From Amphimedon queenslandica (taxonomy: Eukaryota > Porifera > Demospongiae > Haplosclerida > Niphatidae), in contig NW_003546283.1 of the NCBI RefSeq assembly GCF_000090795.2, positions 161,209 through 225,208 of the forward strand: DNA of 64,000 nucleotides. The letters run 5' to 3'. The position numbers and the translations under genes are program-made. Below the pieces are notes generated by a model, which made no database searches, was not told where the DNA came from, and was given only the letters and a program-made list of their open reading frames with translations. The first letter of the stretch is position 1, and each line of letters opens with the position of its first letter. Shown in pieces: positions 36,501 through 48,761 of this stretch.

Positions 36501-38605
36501 CCATTTTTATAACTTTATTTGATGCATATACATGTACTTATGTTGTGTAGAAAGTTTGAGCTAATTCCGATCAAAATTAGATTTTTTACGAATTTTTAAA
36601 GTTACTCCAAAATTGAGTAAAAGTCCCTGTACTATAGTACAGGGTCCGAGGCCAAATTTTGGCAAAAATGACAAGGAGAGAATTGTCCATTTTTATTACA
36701 TTTTTAGATCCATATACATGCACTTATGTTATGTAGAAAGTTTGGGCTGATTCCGATCAAAATTAGATTTTTTACAAATTTTTAAAGTTGCACAAAATGC
36801 ATTAAACATGTTTTTTTCTTAACTGATCTTTTGCTAAGGTAATCTTCTGATTCCAATGGTTAATAGTTGTTCCCCTGATCACTGGAGGCTCTCATTGGCT
36901 CCTGTTCTCTCTCGGTTTTGTTCGATTGCATTTAATGTGAGGACAAGTTATGTTCAATGACACATGATCAGTGTGCATCATTTATCTTCTTCCTCAGTCC
37001 CTCCAGAAAAACTGGTCAAGTATCCGAGAGCTAGCTGATAATGTGAATGAGTGAGTGGTGTGCAGCAGGAGATGCCAATACTCCACTCCTCCTCTTATGT
37101 TTTTATTTAATATACGCCTTAAACTTCTATTATGAATAATATTAATTTTTTATTTAAAAATGACTTGTTCAGTGTCTGTTTTTTTTTCATTTATAGAGAG
37201 ACTGAAAATGGAGATAGTCTTTCTGACCAAGTGTTACTGCATCAGCTAACAGTTAATCTCTCAAAGCAATATATTCAACTGATAAGTATGTTATGTATAC
37301 AGTATTGGCTATGATATTTTTTTGCCATGAATGTAAGTCATTCTCTGCCTAAAAAAGCCCATTATCAATTCTCAGAATTATGCTTAAGTTAAAGTAAAAG
37401 TACATGTAGTAAATCCCTGCTTAAGACTTTTTACATAATGCTTTTTTGCTCAAATTTCTGTTCCAAATTTTAGTTATAAGATTTCAATTTGATCATGTAT
37501 TATGCCCAGTACTTAACATAGTATAAGCAGCACTAAAATTATGTATTAGGTAGTGTATGCTTGAAAAAAGATGTATCAGTAAAGGAAGGAGAAGACATAA
37601 ATGAAGACATGCTTGATGACACTAGTGGTGCTAAAGATAGCAAAGAACAAAAGATGGTTGATACGATTTCAGACTTAGCCTTGTCACTGTTCACCTATGA
37701 AGTGATATGCTCTTAACTTTTATGAGTTTTATGTAGTTTTAACACGCTATAGGAGATGCGTAGGATATTACTCCTCTCAGTTTTTGTGCCTTTAACTTGG
37801 TTGGATGGTTATTGTGTAAGAAAAAGCATTAATATAGCAACTGCAATATTTGAAAAGGTAAAATCAATGTAAATTAGTCAGTGCTATATTACTTGAGTTG
37901 TGCAGATTCCTCCTGTTCAGTTTGGTGAATCATTCATTTATAAAATAATGGAGCAATTGTTATTAGTTAGTCCAAGATACAGATGACAGTTCAATTGTGC
38001 TTTTGTATGGTTAATTACAGGGGCTACAAACTCATGGAGAGGATGGTGGTCTTTCTGTGTCCCTTATAACTTTAACATTATTTATATATGAATCATCAGT
38101 TAGTTTACTATAACTTGTGTATAATGTCCATATTTGCAATGTACTGTATTTGACATGCTATAGGCTCATGTATTTCCAACTCTGTTTAATTTATTGGCAT
38201 CTCTACCGGATTGCAGTCAAGATAAAGTTAAAGTAGTCATTATTATCTGCCATTTGTTGCTTTTAGTGTATTTTTAGTCTTTTAATGACTTCATTGCAAA
38301 TAAAAAAGGAGGAATGCAAGCAAAGCAAATTAAGCGGAAAAAAGAAGAATTTAGAAAGCTTGTATCTGGAATTATTGGAGTAAGTATTGACTGGTAATGC
38401 TGGCACATTTCAAAATTTTAAGCATCAGTTTGTTCAAGTTTTTTTTTAATTTTACTAGAAACCAGTTGGTCAGTTACACAAGAACAATCCTGTTTTCATG
38501 GATTTGCCATCTTTTGCTGTCAAAAAAGATCAAAGATTAAGGAATCCATCTTCATATTCATATGACCTTTCCTCTTTATTTTGTTGTGATGATGATGTAT
38601 CATAA
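30585..38605 (+). CDS. XPO5: Exportin-5, nuclear exporter of pre-miRNA hairpins
   Basis: A karyopherin-beta gene of more than 20 exons. Well-supported exons: 30585-30761, 30920-31041, 31793-31865, 31988-32122, 32325-32489, 32582-32859, 32910-33015, 33306-33386, 33431-33556, 33615-34010 (a 45-base in-frame intron may lie inside), 34046-34204, 34354-34443, 34499-34689, 34746-34899, 35155-35392, and the last exon 38459-38605. Exons between about 35430 and 38400 are visible in pieces but not fully resolved. Family matches include SPLCIQCGLWLAE followed by HLGLQLIEHFVRLRWGSLS, then VIVELLKKMWPNEW, LIFRRLAEDLV and, at the end, GIIGKPVGQLHKNNPVFMDL. XPO5 works with Ran-GTP to carry short-hairpin RNAs to the cytoplasm. 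Oddities are a GC-AG intron at 34690, a minisatellite, a perfect hairpin and a five-unit repeat array in introns. Confidence 0.93.
31383..31770 (+). repeat. 39-base minisatellite in XPO5 intron 2
   Basis: About nine to ten head-to-tail copies of a 39-base unit containing ATGCCATTGATCATTATTGA followed by TCATATTTACTTGGTGATA. The first copies are identical; later ones diverge (ACTGATCA for TTGATCA, GAGGATA for GGTGATA). Because 39 is a multiple of three, it creates false repetitive open frames on both strands. Confidence 0.95.
31870..31938 (+). repeat. Perfect 33-base-arm hairpin in XPO5 intron 3
   Basis: The left arm at 31870-31902 (starting ATAGTTTTTATTCACT) is the exact reverse complement of the right arm at 31906-31938, with a 3-base spacer GTG. 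It starts four bases after the donor of exon 3 (GT at 31866-31867) and lies wholly within the 122-base intron. Confidence 0.95.
35890..36800 (+). repeat. CTATAG repeat, subfamily 1, tandem array of about 5 units in XPO5
   Basis: Plus-oriented tandem units with landmarks (GATGCATATACATG and relatives) ending near 35990, 36150, 36338, 36526 and 36712. Spacings are 160, 188, 188 and 186 bases. Units 2-4 are nearly identical and carry TGTACTATATAGTACAGGG or TGTACTATAGTACAGGG; the 160-base spacing reflects a unit without the palindrome. The array sits in an XPO5 intron. Confidence 0.95.
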
Positions 38606-38968
38606 TATTTATTGAATTTTGTTGCAAAATTTAAAAAATATTGCACATTTTGACCATGTACTATAGTACAGGGACTTTGGTCCAATTTTAAGTAACTTTG
38701 AAAATTCATAAAAAATCTAGATTTCATTTAATTCAGCTCAAATTTTCTACACAATACATGTATATACATCAGAAAATATTATAAAAATTTATTTTTTTTC
38801 TCATTTTAATTTTTTCATTATAATGCTTCAAAATCAATATAATGCTTCATTTATTATTTAAGAGATCCACACACACACACACACACACAATATTTATAAT
38901 AATTAAAAATAAAAAATACTAGTTAAGTTTCAAAACAATTTGCTGTGAATTTAAAAGTGTGCATTTCA
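38606..38968. other. Convergent intergenic space, XPO5 and RasGEF 3' ends
   Basis: 363 bases between the XPO5 stop and the RasGEF stop on the opposite strand. It contains a truncated repeat copy at 38635-38800 and a (CA)n run at 38871-38889. Both 3' UTRs must lie here. Confidence 0.8.
38635..38800 (-). repeat. CTATAG repeat, subfamily 1, truncated copy
   Basis: Minus-oriented, with CCATGTACTATAGTACAGGG and TCAGCTCAAATTTTCTACAC, starting about 30 bases after the XPO5 stop codon. It is likely part of the XPO5 3' UTR. Confidence 0.8.
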
Positions 38969-41900
38969 TTAATCCTCTGATTCAGACATTGATTGCTCTC
39001 TTGGCTCTAATTTTAATGACAGCTCATACAGACTGAGAAGGAACAATGAAAGAAAGAATGACAAAAAAATCAATGTGAATATTTGCTCAAATTTGATTAC
39101 AATTGCTTACTCGTGATCATCAAGTGACCATAATTTACTACAAAAAGCTTGAGTCCTATCATCCGAAGGATGGTAATACTTTGAACGTTGATATTGATGA
39201 AGTTCATCAAACTAAATGTTGGCATAAAAAAAGATAAGAGAGAGAGAGAAAAAAGATAAGTGTGTAGGTTAATGCCATCCTGTGCCTTTGAGGAAATAGC
39301 TGTTATAATACTTACCATTTGTACCAGTATCCTTAATTTAGAAAAATTAAAAAGTCCATTCTTTAATTTCTTTGGGTTTCCATAATTGCAGAGAGTAACG
39401 TCACGCATAAACACACCTGGTGCAGTAAATGATACAATTAACTGATAATTATACTATTACAACAATTTCTAACATAAAACATGCTAGAGCATAGATAATA
39501 GAGTAAATGAAACGGTGACTCATTAAGTAAAACCATTTACTCTATTATCTATGGCTAGAGCTATTATGTAAGGTCATTCCATCACTGATTGTTGATTCAC
39601 ACATTATTTCAACTGTCTACTTTATGTACTGAATGAACCAAATAAATGATCAAGCACATTGTTACTATATTGGCCTTACCAAAGTAAGGAATGCAGCAAC
39701 AGTCTCTCCTTGTCCTTAATATTGTGTTAATGGCTTTACGATAGTCGTGATGATTATTAGCAGGATTGACAAGTAGCTTTAGTTTTGTGAATGATTTAAC
39801 AAACTTTTCATTTACAAGCTAATAGAGAGGAAAGACAGATTATTATTTTTAAAGTGCTGTTATTTTAGTAGTAATAATTTTAAATCACCTTCCACGTCTT
39901 GTTCAATCTTCTGATTGATGATAGAGACAATCCAGTGACAAGTGACACTGTTGTATTAATATTCTTTAATTCTTGACAATGCTACAGTTTAAAAGAAAAG
40001 ACAAATCTAATGTTATGCATCAATTATTATAATAATAAATTCATGCAGTGAAAATTATTACAAAATGCAAATACGTGAGGTTAGCAAGGTTTATTAAAGG
40101 TGACCTTTACAATAACAGTAAAAAATAAATATAAAAGTCAGAAGAATACTAATGATAAATAAATTAATTTAATTGCTCCAAGTATAACTTGTACCTTTGC
40201 AACTTCAATGAATTTTTCAATTAGCAAAGCTCTTGATTTTTCATCAGAGACTGACAGTATCTCGGAAGCAACCCAATAGCTGACCTGGTAATAATACAAT
40301 TAATGAAACTTAGTGACATTATTGTGAATGCTGCACTACTAAGTAACACAGTCATCATCATTCATTATTTAAACAAGTTTAATGTTTTTTTTATCTTCAT
40401 AAATACAAACTCGTACACAACAACACAATTCATTGATAAAGAAACACATTTATACTTTATTAAATCTTGCAATGTAAGCATCAAGATTTTTACGAAACTG
40501 TCTTGAATCTAATAAACAGCATGAAAAATTAAGTACAGAATAAATACAACAATAATTAACAAATAAAATACAAACCTTCTCCAGACTCCCATACATACAC
40601 AGCTATCTCAAAAACATCAATGGCTTTTAAATACTCCAACTCCATCAGTGTCAGCTATAGTTTTAAAATTTAAAATGTAGTAAAAATTAACTCAAAAATG
40701 GAATTAAATTCCTTGCATTACATACATATATGGGTAAAACAGACTGCATAAAAATCCCCACTTTTTTTCAAAGGTCAAATACAGAAGTAAAGAAAAAATA
40801 TTTGCTCTGTGTAAACTCAATACTATGTAGTATGGATTGTCGAACCTGTCTTGCTATTTGTATTGCAGTAAATGAATTGACATCTTGAGAGGATGAAGTT
40901 GAAGAACCAGAATGAGAGTGATAGGGGGATGTCACTGGAGACTGAGAGAGAGGAGGAGAGACAGATAACTTGTCATGCTGCGTCGACTTCTTTCCATGAA
41001 ACATTTCAGTCTTTACATACATCAAAAAAAAAGAAAAGAAGAAATGAAGAGAGAAGGAACAAAAAGATAGACAGAAAGATAACTAGATGAAATAAACAAA
41101 TTTAAAGTATTTAATTGTTTAAGTATTGATTATACAAAAGATAACAATCAGGTATACATGTACATGTGCATCACTTTTAAACTGATGATATAATCGGATT
41201 AAAGATAGCAAAGATAGTAATGGAGACTATGATTCTAAACAAACTTGTATGAATGAAAATAAACTCACTTTATCTGTGATCATGGACGAAAGTGTTGCAG
41301 CTGCTGAAGTGAAATTACTGTCGTCAGAGTTTTGAAGATGATCGATGAAATCCCTTAACTTTTCCATCTAAAAATAATAACTAATAAATCACAAATGCAT
41401 TTACTTTGCATTAAAAAATATAATAAATATTTACAACTATGCACAATTCAAAACTGCTATATTCTGTCTTACAGCATCTGAGTAATTAAGAAAGTCTGGG
41501 AAACAAATCTTGATCCAAAATGTCAATATATCCAGTACTCTATAATAGTAAAAAATTACCAAATATATTATATTAATTATTATAATCGTTTTGTTGCTCA
41601 CCTCAATTGAATGACATATCTCCATTTCTCAGCATAAGCCACTTCCTCCTCTGAAGCATCAGGTGCTACTGTCATTTGAAATGTAATATTGATATAGTTA
41701 AAGAAAATAACAATAAAATAATAATAATAACAATATACAACAAGTGATTTGAGAAGGATATCTTTTGATTAACAGTGTTATGAGATCAACTGCCGTAGCA
41801 AAGTGACGATAACCCAACAAAAAAGTATTGACGTAATGAGGATCTGAATTGAACAAAAATAACTATCACAATATCATCATAACAGGGCATATTAATACTA

Positions 41901-44900
41901 TGAATATCATTATAAAAAATGCAAATAAGTAAACTGTATGAATATAAATTTAACCAATGGTTTATACATATATACACACACACAATTACAATGTACAGTA
42001 CCTCTGTAAAAGTTATTGTAATAATTCACAATCATATAATGCATAAAGCTAAATATGGTACTACAAATCAAAACATCCAAACAAAGAGATCAACACTACC
42101 AAATATACAGTATAGTCAAATATGGATTGAATTAATATTTGACAAGCCAGGAACATCATTTCAACAATGCCAAAACTCGTTAGATTAGTGTCAACTAGCT
42201 ACATTTATACAATCATTAATGCATAGAATAGAGAATAAATTAAAATATAAGTAACGTTTTTAGCAGTATTATAATGATTTGACACACAAACCTGGTTTTT
42301 CTTCGCATGCTAGCTGCTCCACCAGTTTCTCAAAAGTCCCTGCTATGATTAGGACCCCATTCTGAGTCTCGCTAACAATCAAAGCATCTTTATCACCTGG
42401 AGAAGAAAGGGAAAGGTACGAATGAAAAAGAGATTGGGGAAAGGAAGAAAAAGAGAGCAGAGAAAAAGGAGAAAAAATGGAAAAGAAAAAGAGAAAAAAG
42501 AGTTAAGCTAAAAGATACATGTATCTACACCATAACAATGTTACCTTCTCTAATGACAAATGTTGTTTCTTCTTCCCCTTCCTGTCTTTCAATCATCACT
42601 GATCCCCTGCCATTACTTAGACTGGGGTAGTTCCAACGCACACGAGACGTTGGGGTAGTAGGAGCTGGTGAAATAAGATACAACAATTTTGAGTTATGGA
42701 AGACACAGTTTGTGGAAACTGAATTTTGTGAGCTCCACAAGTTAAGCAGATTTAAAAATTAGTAAAAATGTTTATGCATGAATAAACCACAATGCAAAAA
42801 AATAATAAATCAAATTTTTAAAAATTATTTTGAGAGTAACCCATTTGTAAAATTTAATATCATTAAATGCACATATACATGTAAATGTATAGCCATTACT
42901 GATGATTGAACATACTGTACTTACTAGTTGAGACTACATTCTTCAATAGCTCTACATGATGATGGGTGCCTGCATCACCTGTTGAATACACAGTTGGAGT
43001 GAAGAAAGTCATCAGCAGCTCCAACTGAAATGGAAGAGAAATACAAATAAGAAAAAATGAAAGAGCAAGTGAGTGCAGTGTGTGTTTTATACAAAGTTCA
43101 GACAACGGACAAGGCTGGTTACAAGTTACAGCAATTAAGATAAACACTGCCTATTATAGTATGATGGCTACCTCATTGTCTTTCTTAAATGAGTTGGACA
43201 AGACAACTACAAGGAGAGAGACAGAGAGAGAGACAGAGGAAGGAGGAGTAGCAAAATAAAAATCAATTGCATAATTCATTAATAAAATCATAAGATGATT
43301 ATCAGGTTTTCTGGAGCATAGCTCAAACCTACAGACTACAGTCTTGAAACTTTTTTAAAATGGCCGTAACTCAAAAAATTGAGCTCAGAATCAGCTCAAA
43401 CTTCCTACATAGCATAAAGACATTAATATGTATCAGAAAATGTAATAAAAATTTTGGGTGTTTTTGGAGCCATTTTTTGGAAAAAACCATGGGCTATATA
43501 GCCTTGGGTATTTTCATATTGAATTTCACTGATCAGAAAAACTAACACTATAATAATGGCACCATATATGCAAATGAAAGCACTTTAATAATAAAGTTAA
43601 GCAGCTAACCAGTCATATCTCCTGGTTTAATGAATTCCATAAATTCTGGAATATTTCTAAGTTCCTGTGACTGGGCGACATACATTAAGAAAGCTTCAGA
43701 CTGTTGCCTCCATTCCTTGCCCTTCTTATCTGGTCTGCCTGGAAGATTACTAGCTACAATAAAGAAAGCAAAACAAAGTAAAGAGAAATGCTAGACGGCC
43801 ATTACCAGCAACTGTTGTGACAGCAAATATGTCATAGAGTGTAGTTACATCTTTCAAAGATCTGGTGATAACATAGTCTTGAAGATCAAACTATATAAAG
43901 AGAAGAAATGTATCAAAAAATACACTGGGTGATTTTTGAGGACTAAAATTTTATAAAATCAGTCAAAATTAGGTGCTAATTTTTACAAAATTTCTGTTAA
44001 ATGCCAAAGTTTCAACAATTAAGCCCTACACTCCCCACATAGAATAATAATTTACTTCAGGGAAATTGGTGTTAATGTTTATGTCCATTGATAGAAGTGG
44101 TCGACTGGCTGTAGAGAAAAGAAGAAGATAAAATAGAAAGGAAAGGTGAGATGACATAAGAGAAGAAGAGTCAGTATAGTACTCCAACAGGTGTTCAAGC
44201 ACTATGTGTGGGTGAGTGTCTATCTGTAGATACATTTACTCATCAGATCAATCCAAGAAACCAAAAAACAGCTGCTGAGTATTCGTTCACTACTCAAAGT
44301 AATCACAGCTGGATTAGTTTAGAGGTCACACTACCAAATATGGGCTCAAAATACCAGTACAATATCATGTGTCCAGATATGCAAATAATATATACATGCA
44401 CACACACATACACTGCAATATTGTCAAGTGAATAACATAACAAACTCAAAAATAACAAAGCTACACTTTTTGTTATGTAATTTTTAGTAATCCTATAAAC
44501 TTATACTAAGTTAAGTTTATACAACATAACAATGATATATTTATGTCATGGAGAATATTGATTTGGGTTCTATAAATAAAATACACGTACATCACCCAGG
44601 CAGATCTCTTTTAAATAAATCAATTACTTAGATGTTAAATTATTATACGCTGCATGTGTCACGTACCTTTACTGCTAGAAACGGAGAATTTCCTTCGTCT
44701 CGGTGAAGTTACAGTTGCTTTACTCTGCACTTCGATATTTAGATAAAAAGAATCTGCAACAACAGCAAAGGGAAAGAGAGAGAGAAAAATAACAATCAAT
44801 TACAAGAAAAGTAACTTTTAATCACCTCTGCAAGGAGGTTCCGTGGGGATAGCTCCTCTTGAATATAATTCGATGGATTCCGATTTGAACTCATCCTCTC

Positions 44901-47477
44901 CTGAAAAAAACTCAGAGCCAGACTTTAAGCGATGATGAATGGCCGCTCGTGTCTTTATCTTTGTATCTGCTTTACCAAAACTCTTCACTTTCCTTCCTTT
45001 CTTCATGATCTTCATCAAAGTCCCTCTCCTCTTGTAAGGCAGGGTGCTAGTACCTCCTCTTAGCTGGGTCTCGGACGAACTTTGGTGAAAGGGAGAGGTA
45101 GAGGAAGTGGGTGTGGTTGGAGACATTATCTCCGCAACAGAATCAAACTCTAAACTTTTAGTGCGTTCCTTGAGATTTGAGATACCCGGGGTAGAAGGAC
45201 TCGTAACAAACTCCGGACTGCTGTCCTTAGTGACGCTGCCAGTGGATTGAGCAGGTGAAAGTGTTAGAGGAGTACTTGTGCTCCGCCTGTCGTTAAAAAG
45301 GTGAGGGAAAGGTGGCGCCAGCGACAAAGAAGACTCATCTCTCATTCCAATGCTCTCTGCCTCAGTCTTAAGCTGCGGGAACTCTTTGGCTAGCTTACGT
45401 AGAACTTTCTCTCGTATTGCCTCAAGACCCATCACGCCATCATCTTGTACTAGTCTAGCAGCTGTACTGATACCAATAGTATTGCTACGTGATTGCGGTG
45501 AAGTCTTATCCAATGACGTCACGTCGACAATATTGAGACCGAGACTTTGGACTTGATGCTTTGATATAGACACAGTTGTTCTTCGTGTTGCTTTAGGACG
45601 GAAATACTCATCATCGCTAGGCGTTGGAGAAGACAGTGTAGAACTCACGACCTGTTCAGGATAACTTTGGACAAAACGTAGCGGAGAAGGAGTAGTCACA
45701 TTCTTAGTACTTAGCCTTGAGACGTGGGCCGGTGAGTTTTGAAGCTTGTGTTCCTCTGGAGGAGGAGCTACCATCATTCCACCAACTAGTCCAATTTGAG
45801 CATCATCGAATATAATCTTGTGAATATTGAGATCGAGGTCAGGGTGAGTATAAGAAATGCAGGCCTCAACTTTCCACGATATTTTTTGTATAGCCACAAC
45901 AATCTCGCGATGAAGAGACTCTGAGAACTCCTCCTTGGACTGATTGAGTAACGGAGGAAGAAGAGAACTTGAGACCGAACGAAGGACCTTTATAGCGACA
46001 CTGGACTCTATCTCCTGTTTAGTGAGAGCTGGTTGAGAGGGCGGGGACATATGGAGTCTTGTTGTATCGACAGGAGCTGGAGTGGTATCACGGGATCGAG
46101 AGCCCGAGTCTAATAAACCTATCAATAACGTAATAGGAATATACATTATACTCAGTATAGACAGTTTTTAGAATAATTAGTCTTTTAAAAATATTTATCA
46201 TTAAAATAATCATAATTCAGAAAATTATTAGTAAACTAAGTGACTAAACTGAGCTGAGAAAATAATAATCAATAAAGTAAAAGTAGCCATATCAGCAAAA
46301 TAAATTGCCCTTTATTTCAACCTGTCCTCACAACAGAAGCCACACATATCAACATAACATCACGCACTGTGCATCTAATTAAAGGCAATGTGAATGACAC
46401 CAGAGCACTGCTGTACTGATAGAGTACTAGTTACTAGTGAACTATCAGTCACAATAAATATAGTCATACATCAGTTTACACACACAGAGACAGACAATCA
46501 TGTCAATAAACATGTTATAAATGCACACACATACACTTCTATATTAATCAATCTTACACACTCAGCCACATTACACAATACATTCATATCATGTATTTAT
46601 ATTTATAGGTACATACACATAAGCACATACTTAAAAGATATATACATGTATACTGTATGCTACCATTATTATATTACAATATTGATAGTGGAACATTTAT
46701 CATATAGAAAACTAACAATGTTAAAAATGTACTCCATTGTACAAATTGCTACACAATAGTACATGCATATATCAAATTATCAACGTCGATTAATGAAAAA
46801 TAAAAAAATGAAGAAAAATAGCTCTACCCACGCAAGGAAAACAACATAAATAACCAAAGACAAGACAGATAGACTGAACACACACATTACAGCTTATACC
46901 ATAACATAACTGAGATAACACTAAAGATAGCACAACTACAACCACTTCCTTTACCTGACATACTTCTTGAAGGAGACACCACTGAAGACTGCTGGTGTTC
47001 ATTGCAAAAGAACATAATCGTGTTGTTTAAGAGTCTGAGATACGTCTGGACTTTTGTGATAATGACAGGCTTTTCTGAGCATTGATCCAATAGGTTCTTA
47101 CATGCTGGAACAAATACATTAGTCACCCAATCGACTAGCTTTTTGTCTTCTTGGTGTTCGGTCGTTTTGTTGGTAGCAAAAACATCGTCGTCATCATTAA
47201 TAGTATCGTGATTGTTGCCAATAATATCAATAGCGGGTATTGTAGAACGATTAGGAATCCTACGAGAGGTAAGAGGACTAGCTAATGCAGGATTCACTTT
47301 CTCGTTGCTACTATTTATCGGCCATTGGTTTGGCTGAGACACATACATAATAGGTCCCTCTTCATCACTGGATGGTTTAGAGATGGTGGGGACTGTAGCA
47401 ACAATAGGTGGAGTGTGTGGTTGAGGTGATTCCTTTTCTGCATTCGAATCTTTTAGTGACACTTCTTCTCCACTCAT
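38969..47477 (-). CDS. Ras-family guanine nucleotide exchange factor (REM + CDC25/RasGEF)
   Basis: Multi-exon gene starting at the ATG at 47477; the exon 47513-46955 opens 12 codons upstream after a good acceptor, so a more 5' start is possible. The next exon, 46118-44826, encodes a 430-residue Ser/Thr/Pro-rich segment. About eight further small exons lead to the REM domain (VLIIAGTFEKLVEQL, then DPHYVNTFLLGYRHFATAV). A Ser-rich insert follows, then the CDC25 domain (IARQ-LTLMELEYLKAI, VSYWVASEIL, LLIEKFIEVAK, TVSLVTGLSLSSI, RLNKTWK, CIPYFGVFMRD). The C-terminal exon at about 39030-38969 ends ELSLKLEPRE before the stop. RasGEFs catalyse GDP release from Ras-like GTPases. Substrate (Ras, Rap or Ral) cannot be told from this reading. 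The region between 44750 and 43000 encodes an unrecognised domain containing LYDIFAVTTVAG and MTFFTPTVYS. Confidence 0.88.
39490..39553. repeat. Perfect 20-base-arm inverted repeat in RasGEF intron
   Basis: CATAGATAATAGAGTAAATG at 39490-39509 is the exact reverse complement of 39534-39553, with a 24-base loop. The flanks also match loosely (CTAGAG on both sides). Confidence 0.92.
43320..43520 (-). repeat. CTATAG repeat, subfamily 2, single copy in RasGEF intron
   Basis: A minus-oriented copy with ATGGCCGTAACTCAAAAAAT, GAGCTCAGAATCAGCTCAAA, TATGTATCAGAAAATGTAAT and CCATGGGCTATATAGCCTTG. It is the only single-copy example of subfamily 2 in the window. Confidence 0.9.
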
Positions 47478-47513
47478 CTCTGCTATGTATGTGTGGATCC
47501 TGTGAATGTGCTC

Positions 47514-48761
47514 CTACATGCAAAAGACAACTGAGTATACCAAGCATAGTAACAAGTATTGTCTTCTAGTTATGAATATTATTAGAGTGGTATATTAGGC
47601 TGATATCATAATAGGTAGTCCCCCACAGGAGTGGGTTGAAGGGAAAGCTGCATCTGTCAGCTACTATCATGTCACTTTAAAACTGAAATCTGATAGTAGC
47701 AATTGTGTACAACAGTGGATTATAACAATCCTTTGTGTCAAGAAATGGAAGCGTGAACATAACCACTACAGGGACAATAGCAAACAACAAAAACACCAAA
47801 CACACTCACGCCATGCACGCACGCACGCACACAGCAGTGATCTCAATTGACAAAGTTATATAAATAGAAGGTATGGTTATAGTTAAACTGCTTATCCTTC
47901 GATTAGCATTCAAGTGAAAAAGGCAGTTGATTTTCAGGTAAGGCTTCTAAATCACTAGAGAGCAACAGCTCAGCCCTGTTAGTCAACTTATCCTCTCTCT
48001 ATGATCAATTTCTATAGACTGCAGTCAAAACACACAATCGCTGGGAGTATCTAAGCATTATACTCGGGGAAAGGATGAGCAGTAAGCAATGCACATGTCA
48101 CACAAAATGTTACAAAAGAGAAGCATGTTTAACTGTTTGTATTGAGCAGATGGTGACCCATTAAAATGTTATCATACATTACTTAGCATACCATAGGAAC
48201 GATACTAGACTTAAAAGTGTCAATGGTTGATGCTTTTTAAGTTCGATTTATTTTCCAAACTGATTGTACCTGTGGGTGTGGGTTTAGTTAATTACTCTGG
48301 GCAAATTAATGCTCCAGAAAGCCCTCAAGGTATAAAAATCTACTAAAAGCCTCTCTATACATAAGTTCTTATGATATGCCCCTGACCTTGGTAACAATAG
48401 CCAAACGCCAAGTGTGACAAAGACAGGCAGGGCATGATCATCAAAGGAGTAATTGGTATGTATGCTGTTACAGGGTTAGCAACAAGGGGTAACTATAAGG
48501 GACAGAAATGGCTTACTCGAATTATGAGTCTAATCGCTACAGAGTGAGCAAGTCCAGCGCTAAACCTCCAGTCAGCTGTAGTACATCAAAGAGAGCGAGA
48601 CATCATTCATTAGCTATTTAAGCCTCACCTACTGGACGGGGCTGAAGATCATGCGCTAATAGTACACAGTACATACAGTGTAGACTATTGTTGTAATGCA
48701 ACACCATTAGTGGGTGGAGTGGTGTAGGTTGGAGGGAGGCTCATTTTGAATCACTCCAGCA
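47514..48761. other. Upstream region between RasGEF and PRR11-like genes
   Basis: About 1.25 kb between divergent genes. I see no convincing coding exon. A minus-strand donor-like GTGAGG near 48625 could end a 5' UTR exon of the RasGEF gene. A plus-strand CAG/GTAAGG lies near 47937 without a supporting frame. A short ACGC/ACAC repeat lies near 47818. Confidence 0.5.

Noticed and set aside
36131-36504. Two near-identical 61-residue minus-strand open frames, and similar ones at 53406-54165 and 63270-63663
   Set aside because: They fall inside tandem repeat units and repeat with the unit period. They have no gene context and differ between arrays.
35890-36800. CRISPR-like array
   Set aside because: The units are about 187 bases and fully repeated with no unique spacers, in a eukaryotic intron.
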